Positions 22,615 to 31,532 of a DNA stretch of 64,000 nt are shown here, piece by piece. Positions within the stretch are counted from its first letter, which is position 1; each line of letters begins with the position of its first letter. The stretch is taken from positions 7,832,819 to 7,896,818 of the forward strand of contig NC_043741.1 of the NCBI RefSeq assembly GCF_004337985.1. The letters are read 5' to 3'. Position numbers and translations under genes: made by a program. The notes below the pieces were generated by a model. It saw nothing but the letters and a program-made list of their open reading frames with translations, had not been told where the DNA came from and made no database searches. The DNA comes from Pyricularia pennisetigena. Its lineage: Eukaryota; Ascomycota; Sordariomycetes; Magnaporthales; Pyriculariaceae.

Positions 22615-23100
22615 ATGCATTACCACTCTATCCTTTCCACTCTGGCTATATCTTTGCTTCTAAGCATTGCTGCGCCCTCGGTCTCCGCAGCCCCAGGTAC
22701 TCCGAGTGAAGTCCCACCTATTGTTTACTGTATCGACAGTGCTAGCCCTTCCACAGTAAGAGCAAGCGGTGGCCTCGGGCTTAGGAGCAGGAAACAACTG
22801 ATAGTTTCGTCAAATTCAGACGAGACCAGGGAGGTTGCATCCGGAGCACGTGCAGAAGCCGACAAACGAGGATATATGGATATTCCATCTATTTATGTTT
22901 ATCAAGTTGCGACGGCCGGAATCGAAGATAAGCTTACCAGAGACGACGAATACGATGACCTCTGGGATATCCATGAAGGAATCCCTATTTTGCACGTTCA
23001 AAAATGCGAAGCGATTGGGCCAAATGGCAAGGTCCTCAAAACCTGGGATATGACAAAACCATCCCCTAATAAGCCGATACAGAATAGGGGCCGCGCGTAA
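22615..23100 (+). CDS. Secreted, degenerate ADP-ribosyltransferase-like protein (enterotoxin A-chain type)
   Basis: The ATG at 22615 is preferred over the one at 22573 because it begins directly with a signal peptide (hydrophobic core 6-20, cleavage near VSA-A at 25). The mature part resembles the fungal heat-labile-enterotoxin-A-like ADP-ribosyltransferase family: the first strand block PPIVYCIDSASP followed by a GG turn, then IYVYQVATAG and a later GIP...V block. The position where the family has its catalytic arginine is C39, and no convincing catalytic glutamate pair precedes the GIP block. At 161 residues it is shorter than a full family domain. It therefore looks like a decayed or non-catalytic member. 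Assignment is from pattern memory and moderate only. It lies in the AT-rich island with no close neighbour gene. Confidence 0.45.
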   Translation: MHYHSILSTLAISLLLSIAAPSVSAAPGTPSEVPPIVYCIDSASPSTVRASGGLGLRSRKQLIVSSNSDETREVASGARAEADKRGYMDIPSIYVYQVATAGIEDKLTRDDEYDDLWDIHEGIPILHVQKCEAIGPNGKVLKTWDMTKPSPNKPIQNRGRA

Positions 23101-23362
23101 ATGGGGGTGAGACGATGGCGAGGATATAATTGTATGACTATGCTTTGCACGGTATTCATTTTTCTCAAGCTCATAAAATATGTAAAAAAAAAGAATATAA
23201 TAGCTTTCCGGTCCGCTCATTACGTACTTGCTTCTTGTTTTTGTCGTTGAGCATAAACCTATAGAGTATAGACCGGGAAACCCATCTCGGGGCGGATAGG
23301 GGAAAAAAAGGCTCTTCTGGTTCGCAATTAAACAGGATAGAATTCTAGGTCTTAATTGCTAT

Positions 23363-23908
23363 GTGGGAGCTATGGTGGAAGGGCTGGGACTGCTATACCG
23401 ACTCAGCGCGCAACAGGATGGCCGACTGGCTGTGAAGTGGCTATTTCCGTCCACGCCCATAAGCTTCCGCGTTTCTGATATGCTCAACGTCTGCTACCTA
23501 TCGGGTGAAGTCTTACAAACCCCCCCGATGAAAGAAGATGCTCAGCCGGCGCGGCCAGGCAATGGCTGGGCGTTGAATGCCTATGGCATCAAAAAATCTT
23601 CCTCGACAGGTTTTAATTTGGTGTAACTGACATTTCACCCAACTACATGTGCAATCGACGCTGGCGTTAAATCTCATATTCATCGGTGCAACTGGGACCC
23701 GAAGGCATGATGCAGACTTTATAACTTTATACAGGCTGGATATCGTATTGAAATCGACCTCGATAAGACCAATGCCCGGGGCTATCCTTCAGATACGGCC
23801 ATACCCACTGGAACATACGGGATCCCCTCCGCTTCCCCCTTAATTAAGCCCGTGAAGGTAGAACCGGTAGAAAACATACCGTTATCCAGTTATACGCGAT
23901 TATTATAA
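23363..23908 (+). pseudogene. Broken open reading frame of unknown family
   Basis: One frame runs for 181 codons from the ATG at 23363 to TAA at 23906 but is interrupted by TAA at 23624 and TGA at 23708. Codon content in the three parts is plausible for protein (for example WLFPSTPISFRVSDM, and later AGYRIEIDLDKTNARGYP). No family is recognised. Both interrupting stops are the kind produced by C-to-T change, which fits the AT-rich setting. A spliced gene whose introns remove the stops is an alternative, but no clear donor/acceptor pair was found. Confidence 0.4.
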
Positions 23909-24592
23909 CATTAATTTTAAGCCACCACATTTCCATTTGACCCTAAGGGCGCTATTGGGTCTGTTAACAAAGTTTCAGCGAAGCTTGCTTCGGAAAACTT
24001 TTGGAATCACTGAGGATGATCGCTTAATAATACTCCAATAGCTTTAACGCCCCTTGCGCATATTGTCCCAAATATAAGCAAAATCGCAGTAGCATTTTGC
24101 TCAAATATGGCTTTCCTGTCCGCGTTTGCCGCCTTTTTTTCGCTAATTGTTGTGCGTAATTTCAAAGGCGCTATTATGACCTTTTACAGCGGCTTTATGC
24201 TATAAGCTAGCGAGCTCCGGGTTTTTGAAGACTATACATTCCAAGCTTCTGACAAACTTTGGAATTCGGGCAAGGAATGCTCGAATCCACCCGCTTTTTG
24301 CCTTTTGCGCATATAGTAAAGGGTCGGCTATATAATGGGAGGATTTGATCAAATCCAAATATCTTTTAGTTTTCTACAAACTAAATGCAACGGGTACAAC
24401 GGGTTAAATATATTTAGTTTCAATTGCTTGAAATAACGTAGTATTTTGATGCACCGCCTTTTAGCCTAGATTTCTAATTTAATCCTGTTATTCGGGGAAA
24501 CAATTATTCAAGCAAACGACTTTATTTATGCGGCCTGTTTATTTTTAGCTTGGTGTTTGTAGCAGAACTTGAACTTGACAAGAAATACTTGG

Positions 24593-24595
<3 letters not shown>

Positions 24596-24635
<40 letters not shown>
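24596..24635 (+). repeat. TA dinucleotide microsatellite
   Basis: About 20 uninterrupted AT/TA units in the AT-rich island. Confidence 0.95.
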
Positions 24636-24637
<2 letters not shown>

Positions 24638-24958
24638 GTTAACTAATTATTTCACAGACAATCCTATAATATTATACTGACGTGTCATGGATTCGTGCCT
24701 AAGGCACGTATCAAGGGGTACAATCCAAAGGCGGGCCAGGGACAGCATACAAAAGGAGCGACACTACCACGGATAGAACCTACGCCTTCTCGTAGCGTTA
24801 GGAATAATACCAACCAGGATACTTAACGGTCTCGTGGTCGTTAGCATACCCTATGGCATCACGCACCACTTACCGGACTATGTTATTACTTTAATCTTTT
24901 ATCAATTTCAAATCGGGGGTTTTTTTTTTTTTTTTTTGTAAATCTTTCTAAAATAAAA

Positions 24959-25258
24959 ATGCATTTTTACATACAAACTTGTGCTCTTTTAATTACCGCG
25001 GCCTTAGCAAGCCCTGCTCCTCTCCCTCCTGCCAACAATCTTCAACCTAGCTCTGGCAGAGACATAAATTCTTTAAGCATGTTCAAAAGTAGACTTGCAT
25101 GCAGAGTAAATACCCCCAAGCTTTTAAAACTTAATGTCCAGGTTTAACAGCGTTTGTTTTAGGAAATGACTTATGAGCAGTGCAAACATAGCAATTTCTG
25201 CATTTATTCTAATGGCATATGTGCTGCAAGTCGGGAGGAATTAAACAGTAAGATTTGA
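24959..25258 (+). CDS. Small secreted cysteine-bearing protein, effector-like candidate
   Basis: Exons 24959-25105 and 25163-25258 with a 57-nt phase-0 intron (donor GTAAAT, acceptor TTTTAG) give 80 residues. The N-terminus is a clear signal peptide with cleavage near ALASPAP at 18. The mature part has cysteines at 48, 56, 62 and 69; exon 2 alone supplies three of them in a C-x5-C-x6-C pattern, so the splice is what creates a sensible protein. A further intron (25248-25302, GTAAGA...TTTAG, with a TACTAA branch-like site) would swap the last three residues for TPSL. No family is recognised. Size, secretion signal, cysteines and the AT-rich location are all typical of candidate effectors of plant- or insect-associated fungi. 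Confidence 0.55.
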
Positions 25259-26166
25259 ATCCTCAGCATACTAAAATCTTTCGTGTTACCTGTAATGTTT
25301 AGCACCCTCCCTGTAAAAAAACAAAAGTTAATTATTTTCAAATAGGAATCAAAGAGGAGCGGGCGGAAAATCGTCCGACCAAAAGACTAAGGTGCTACTA
25401 CTGATGAGGCCCTTAGACCTACCCTCACAATCACCACTCCACCCCACCAGCCACGCTAAGCCCAGGGCGTGCAAAGGGTCCACCAACTCTGGATTTAAAC
25501 GCGTTTCTTCAGCGCGTGGGTGATTGTGATTTCTCTCTTCTCCAGTTTAAAATCCCCGTTAGTAGCGCCTAATACACTGAGGCCCTCCATTGTATGCCTG
25601 GCCGTGACAAGTGCTAGGGGTCAAAAAATTGTTGGAAAAATGGTGGCTGTTACTGCGGATACGATATCTACTAGCAGTAGATAGAATTTTGAAATTTGGC
25701 ACGGAGCTGCTTCGAGCTTGGTATTAATGGCGAATCCCTTGCCATAGTGCAGTTGAGTGCCGTGGTCTTCAATGATATGACTCTCGCTCGACTCTCTCTG
25801 CTCCCCGTGTCGCATAAACTGGCAGAAATACCCATGCTCCCAGTCGAGATGGCGTTCCAGCTGGGCTACGGGCCTCCGTGACAAGGGCCGGACCCCGGAA
25901 TACTCTATTGGTGCATGACTTGAACGCTAGCCTCGTAGGGCTGAGCTCGCCGCTGGAAGGATTCGGGAGTCGGAGGATTCCGAATCTCTCCACACGGCCA
26001 AGAACTCCCAAGACCAAATCTCAGTTGGAGTAAAAGTAAAGAGGCTGCTGGACCTTGGGTTGGTTGAAACTTTTTTGTGCTGATGATTAATTTTATCCGA
26101 GACCGCCGACGGCTTGTGCTGTCCACCAAGAATTCATATATACATTTAACCCTAGAATGCATCACA
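25259..26166. other. Intergenic with a small inverted-repeat element
   Basis: No gene. It holds the 11-bp inverted repeat at 25425-25529 described separately and the 3' flank of the purine permease gene. Confidence 0.5.
25425..25529. repeat. Short inverted-repeat element, MITE-like
   Basis: TCACAATCACC at 25425-25435 is exactly complementary to GGTGATTGTGA at 25519-25529, framing about 105 bp of GC-richer DNA within AT-rich surroundings. The shape is that of a miniature inverted-repeat element, but no target-site duplication is obvious. Confidence 0.35.
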
Positions 26167-28138
26167 TCACATCACCTTCTTGTCGCCCGCCGTCTCCACC
26201 GGCGGCGTCGCAGTCGCCACGACGTCCGACGAACCCCTCCTCTCGGGCGAGTCGCCGGTGGACACGCGCTTCTCTCCCATCGGGTGGTCGGCGTCGTCCC
26301 GGATCAGCGCCACAGCACCGGGCCCCGGGCGACGTTCGTCGGCGTCGCTTGCGCCCTCGCCCTGCACCGGTCCGTCGCCGCGCCAAAAGTCCTTCTTGCC
26401 CCTCGACAGGCGCACCATCCACTGGGGTAGCACACCACCGGGGATGCGCCAGGTCCACGGGTCCTTGGACTCCTTGTTGTGGGGCACCAGCCTCCCGCCC
26501 GACGCCTTCTCGATGGCCCAGACGAGCGTGTTGATGACAATGTACAGGCAGATGCCGGCGATCAGGCCGTCGGCGATGGAGTAGGTGAAGGGCATCAGGG
26601 CTATGGTCACAAAGGCCGGCACCGCGTCGCCCATGTAGTTCCAGTTGATCTCGGTCACGTTGCGGACCATCATGGACCCGACCAGGATGAGTACGCAGCC
26701 CGTGGCCCAGGCCGGGATGGAGGCGAAAATCGGGGCGAAAAAGATGCTGATGAAGAAGCAGAGGCCGGTCGTCATGGCCGTCAGTCCCGTCTTGCCACCC
26801 TCCGAGATGCCCGCGCCGGACTCGACAAAGGCAGTCACCGGGGGAGTGCCGAACAGAGCGCCGACCGAGATGGCAATGCTGTCGACCATGTAGGCGATGG
26901 TAGATCCCTCAAAGTCCTGCGTCACGGGGTCCATGAGGTCGGCGTGCTTGGCCATGGCGTACAGGGTTCCCGTGCAGTCGAGGATGTCGACGTAGAGGAA
27001 AGTGATGAGCGCGAGACCAAACTGACCGCCGTAGCTTCCGAGGCTCCACTCTTGGACTGCTAAAGTGCGCGTGATGGGATGGAAGTCGGCCACACGGCGG
27101 AAAAAATTGAAGTTGTCGTCGCCTACGGGCGTGTTGGGGAAATAGGTCAGCTCCGTATTGCGGGGCCACGAGATGATGGAAACGAGCAGGATTCCGGCGA
27201 TGATGGCGCCCTTGACGCGGTACATCATGAGGATGACGGTGAAGACGCCGCCGCAGAAGATGGCCACCCACAAGGCCGGGTTGCGCATCTTGTGGCTGCC
27301 GGGACAGCCCAGAACTTGGGTACCCCCTGGTCCCTCCTGTGTGATGCGGTCCTGGGGCGCGCAGCCGGCCAGCTCGAGTGGGGTGGATACGGAGCCGACG
27401 ATCAAGCCGATGCCCTGGCTGTAGGTCAGGCCAATTATGGTGAGGAAGAGACCGATACCGACACTCGTGGCGAGCTTGATGCATCGGGGGATTGCCCGCG
27501 CGAGCCACTGGCGCATGCCAAGGAGGGCCAGACCAAAGAAGATGAAACCCTCGACAAAGATGGCCGTGACGGCGACCTGGTAGGGGACCAAGCCGGTACC
27601 GTTGAAGCCGACGACGGTGTAGGCAAAGTAACTACGTGGCGTTAGCGACTGCATTGTCAAGGTAGCGGAGCGGGCGAGTGCTTACGCATTCATGCCCATG
27701 CCAGGCGCGATACCAACAGGCATGTTGGCCAAGAGACCCATAAAGAAGCTACCCAGAGCCGAAATGGCAGCCGTCGCGGTGATCATATCACGTCGGATTT
27801 CGCTCTTGCAGAGGGCGTAGGCGTCGTCGGCGACGCAGGAAGGGTCTGTCGAGCGGTCACATGTACAAGTGCCGCCCGTGTCCGAGACGATGCTGGCATT
27901 GACGGCGATGATGTATCTGAAAGACGCATGGCGTGTGAGCTGCTTGTTGCTTTCCCGAGCAGAACCAGAAAAGCGGCAATACTTACGACATGGCAAAAAA
28001 GGTTGCCAGTCCAGCACGGATCTCTGTGGAGAAGTTGGAGCCCTTGCGCTCCTTGCGGTGGCCGGAGCCATCGAGCTGGAACCAGCGGCCAACGACCGAT
28101 CTGCCGATGGCATGGTCGATTTTCTGCACCCAGCCCAT
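26167..28138 (-). CDS. azgA: AzgA-type purine (hypoxanthine/adenine/guanine) permease
   Basis: Minus-strand exons 27987-28138, 27686-27916 and 26167-27631 give 615 residues. It matches the AzgA/NCS2-like family: the start GWVQKIDHAIGRSVVGRWFQLDGSGHRKER, the early AGLATFFAMSYIIAVNASI helix joined across intron 1, the PVGIAPGMGMNAYFAY block joined across intron 2, and the FGTPPVTAFVESGAGISEGGKTGLTA substrate-site loop. About 12-14 membrane segments are visible, followed by a hydrophilic tail. The family imports purine bases with protons across the plasma membrane. Both introns have canonical GTAAGT/GTAAGC donors. It is the first typical GC-rich gene after the AT-rich island. Confidence 0.93.
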
Positions 28139-31100
28139 GGTGATTTGGGTTTTCTGGCTCAGTTATAATCCTGGTGTTCCTGGAATGTGGAAGAGGTCGA
28201 GAAGGCCAGGTTCGTAGTCACGCGACACCTGTCCAATGTGTTGGCGTCGTCTGATGCCGTCGAGGTGCAGTTTGCGGTTGACGCGCGGACCAAAGAGGAA
28301 GCTCCGTCAAGGAACGACCCGCAGCAACCGGAAAAGGATGACTGGCCTAAGGATGCGAGTAAACTAGCACCAGAATCCAGGCATTGACTTTTGGTAAAGA
28401 GAAAGAGAGGCCCAAGTTATTCACTTGTATATGTAACTTGAAACGACGACAACCTCCAGGACAACGTCCAAAGACATATAAGGGTTGCCACACGGACAGG
28501 CGGACATGGAGCCAAGGGGAGGGGGCAACCATGGTTTTGTGCGCACAAGCGACATGGCGAGAAAAAAAAAAATCAGAAAAATCTGGAGCCGTTTTCCTCT
28601 GAACTGCCAAGGGTCGTCTTATTCCTCGGCATTCCCCCCGCAAAAAAAATATTGTCGATGCAACCGAATGTAGCAAGGGCTGAAGATAAGGCAAGCCAGA
28701 CGAGTTCCATTTGGAGGGATCGCCACACTATTGGACAAAGATGAGAGCAACGAGTGGAGCTGAAAGAGAAAAAAAAAATCACAGGCTGTTTCCCCACATG
28801 CACGGTATCCGAGAAGACGCAACCCCCTCCAAGGATGCCAAGCAAGACATGGGTAAACTTGGGGTTGAATGGGAAAAGAATTCAAGGGATCAAAAACATG
28901 CAGATGCGCAACCCACACCGAGGAACCTTGTCAGGTCAACGGGAGGATATCACGACGAGCGCTGCTTCTCCCATGGCCAGAAAATGCCCATACTGGCCTA
29001 GATAGGTAGCTGAATGGCAAACACCACTACTCCCAGGTTGGGTCCATCAAACCACCAACGAGACGGCCCGACCTAATCGCAATCAAGCTGGTGGAGCTCG
29101 TTTCCGATAACCCCACTGCTCAGCTATCTCGTAGGCTGGTCAATGATAAGAAAAGCTGATTTGTTCTTGTATGTCAATGACAGCTTCCCTTGTTCAATAT
29201 CGATTGAGCCTTGTCTGTCTCAATGTCATGACTTGGGTGCCACAAGGGGCGATGCCCGGTCGTCTGATAGATAATTACCTACCTCGGGTATTAATCAGGT
29301 CAAAGCCCTCACTCGGGTATATGACTTGATCAGGCTCCTAGCTTCTTTACCTACGTAGCATACAGCACCCTGACAGCAGCTACACGTCGTGACTTGCAGG
29401 GACTTGCTGAACAGTCATGGTTGATTATTCGAATCATTTTCGAACTGACGTGAGAAGAGTGTCCGCCAAAGCACCCAGTCGATCTGCGCCGCCAAGGCCG
29501 CGGGACCAGCTTGTCGGCGTCACGACATGTATGCGATTTTCTCACTTTACCAAAAATCCAACCAAACAGCTTGGAATAGCGGTCAGAAAGACCCCAAAGA
29601 GGTTCGGATATGCTCATTCCTTTGTTGCTTGTGGCAGCATCCCCTCTGTTACTTGACGGTCGCCCGCAGATGCCGTACCACCGACCACGTTTCTATTGCC
29701 GTCCTACCTCGCGGCCATTCAGCGTGTACAACCCAGAGGTTGGCTGTGTAGAATTGGGCTCCGCATGACGCGATCCCTCTGTCCCCTCTGATCCCCTCGT
29801 GCTTGCGTTTGCGCGACCGGCGAGTACCACAAGCATAAGCTGTAGGAGTCGAAATGTGCTAGCTGGCTAAGCTGCGGGCTCTGGGTACCTGCTTGAGGTA
29901 GTCATGGGCTCGTACCGGTGCTGGTAAGCAAGCACCCAGCAGCAAGACGATTTGTCATTGGGGTAAGCACTCCGAGGTGCTGCTGTAAGGGGCTGGGCAG
30001 ATGTTGTACTACAGACGCAGGTTAATCAGAAAGCCTCGATCGATGGTCGTCATGTTCGGTCCTTTTCAGATGGATGCATTCGAGCAGGGGCCACGCGGGA
30101 GGCGACCGAAAGTTGCTATTCTGGCCGAATGAATCCTAGTCAGGGTACGGTATTCGGCGACCATTTAAAACGCCACCGGGGATATCTTCATAGCAGGGCC
30201 AACGTAGCCTTTGAGAAGCGGGAAGAGCCGACGAACCCCATGGGTACCACATGACGGCCCATTACTGGTGTCTACCGCATGGAAACTGGGTTGACTGGGT
30301 TTGAACAACAAATAGAAGAAGCAACAAAGCTTGACAGTGGAGAAGTTGCTTTTCATAGCCGAGTGACGAAGAGCATTGCCGCCGCTGGCAGCAGGACGGC
30401 GCCAACACTCGCCAGACCGTGTGTCACCCAACTCTAAACTGAGGGTTAGACACAAACGGCCTTGGCAGCGGGAATTCGGAAGATGCCAGTGCTAGGGGCA
30501 TTGGTTGGCAGTGCAAGGGTAGAAAACAAAATCATCGACGGGTTGCCGCAGATGGCGCTTGAAGCCTGGCAAAGCTGATGCCCGACTGTGCAGTGGTTTG
30601 AATGTCACCGCCGACGTTGGCGCTGAGACATGCGTCTGGGGTGGTGATGGGTTTGGGTGATTGCTTGACTGGACTGCCAGGGCACATGTAGGCAAAGCAA
30701 GAGAGTGAAAAAGTGAGCGGGACAACAAAAGTTCAAGATCGATAGCCGCTCGGCGCCAGGCTGTGGAATGCGGGAACCGCCAGATGCCAGGTGCCAGATG
30801 CCAGACGCGGGTACGGGTGCGGGTGCTGGTGCGGGTATCCACTTGGATGTTTGTTGTTCATGAAGCGGCGGGTGTTGGAAATGCAGGCGTCAAAATTACT
30901 GCAAATCTGCAGGAGGTCTGGGAGAAAACAAGCGCCACGGACGAAATTTGGTCGCCCTGACTGTCGGGCAGATGAGACAAGTGATTGGCATTTGCGTAGA
31001 AATAGACGGCTGATGGGCAATGCTGCAACTTGTGCATGATGTTTTGAGCAAGTTAGAGAAGATTTGCAGGCTGGCGTTGGCGCCCAAAACTAAACGTGGT

Positions 31101-31356
31101 TTAGCTGCTCTGGATGGATGCCGTCACCAACTGTTTAGGCGGCCTGCAAAGGTGGGGTTCTGGTCAGGAGGAAGAAAGATGAGCCGGTCAGGCGGTCGCC
31201 AGGGCACTCACACAACACACTGTACGGGCTTTTATGCATTCCCGTGTCCGATGGCGAAACTGGCCGGTCGCGTGGGGGGACTCGTGAGGTGTCATCGGAT
31301 CCATTTACGCCAACTTTGCTGGCTGTTGCCTGCATCGTGCAATTCTGACTCGATCT

Positions 31357-31365
31357 TTATCAGAT
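31357..31365 (-). promoter_or_regulatory. Iron-responsive GATA motif 1, ferric reductase promoter
   Basis: TTATCAGAT, the reverse complement of ATCTGATAA. It lies 168 bases from the ferric reductase start codon and faces a second copy 13 bases further on, forming an inverted pair. Confidence 0.7.
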
Positions 31366-31378
31366 CGTCAATTTTGAA

Positions 31379-31387
31379 ATCTGATAA
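31379..31387 (+). promoter_or_regulatory. Iron-responsive GATA motif 2, ferric reductase promoter
   Basis: Perfect ATCTGATAA 146 bases before the start codon. With the opposite-strand copy at 31357 it is the strongest such cluster in the window. Confidence 0.7.
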
Positions 31388-31532
31388 GAACAGAGTACAA
31401 AGTGCAACCCAACAGCCGCTTGGTTGCTTAATTTTGTGCATTTGCAGTTAATGGTGGATTTCGGGTCGACTTTGTCCGCTTGCGCCGTTCCCTAATGCTC
31501 CTAGGTTCGGTGCCTGCTGTAGGTTACGGACG

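Larger units (their letters stand above)
23101..24958. other. AT-rich intergenic with a broken frame and TA repeat
   Basis: Apart from the broken reading frame at 23363-23908, nothing codes. A GGCGCTATT string recurs near 23948 and 24168, and a TA microsatellite lies at 24596-24635. The segment 24700-24860 is less AT-rich than its surroundings. Confidence 0.5.
22000..25400. other. AT-rich island
   Basis: Between roughly 22.0 and 25.4 kb the sequence is visibly richer in A and T and in TA dinucleotides than anything else in the window, ending in a pure TA microsatellite at 24596-24635. GC-rich housekeeping-like DNA resumes near 26.1 kb at the purine permease. Repeat-induced point mutation of old transposons is the usual cause in such fungi, but no transposon protein can be recognised here. 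Confidence 0.65.
28139..31532. other. Long intergenic region before the ferric reductase
   Basis: About 3.4 kb in which no gene could be supported; frames are short and unrelated to known families. No tRNA-like B box with arms was found. There is a minor GGGTGCGGGT-type tandem near 30809-30838. The last 180 bases carry two iron-GATA motifs. Confidence 0.5.

Noticed and set aside
24700..24860. tRNA- or SINE-like segment with GGTTCTATCC on the minus strand at 24771-24780
   Set aside because: Only a B-box-like string is present; no convincing A box or cloverleaf could be drawn.
28139..31532. Search for a non-coding RNA or missed gene in the long gap before the ferric reductase
   Set aside because: Many short frames but no consistent splice chain, no tRNA arms and no recognisable domain.
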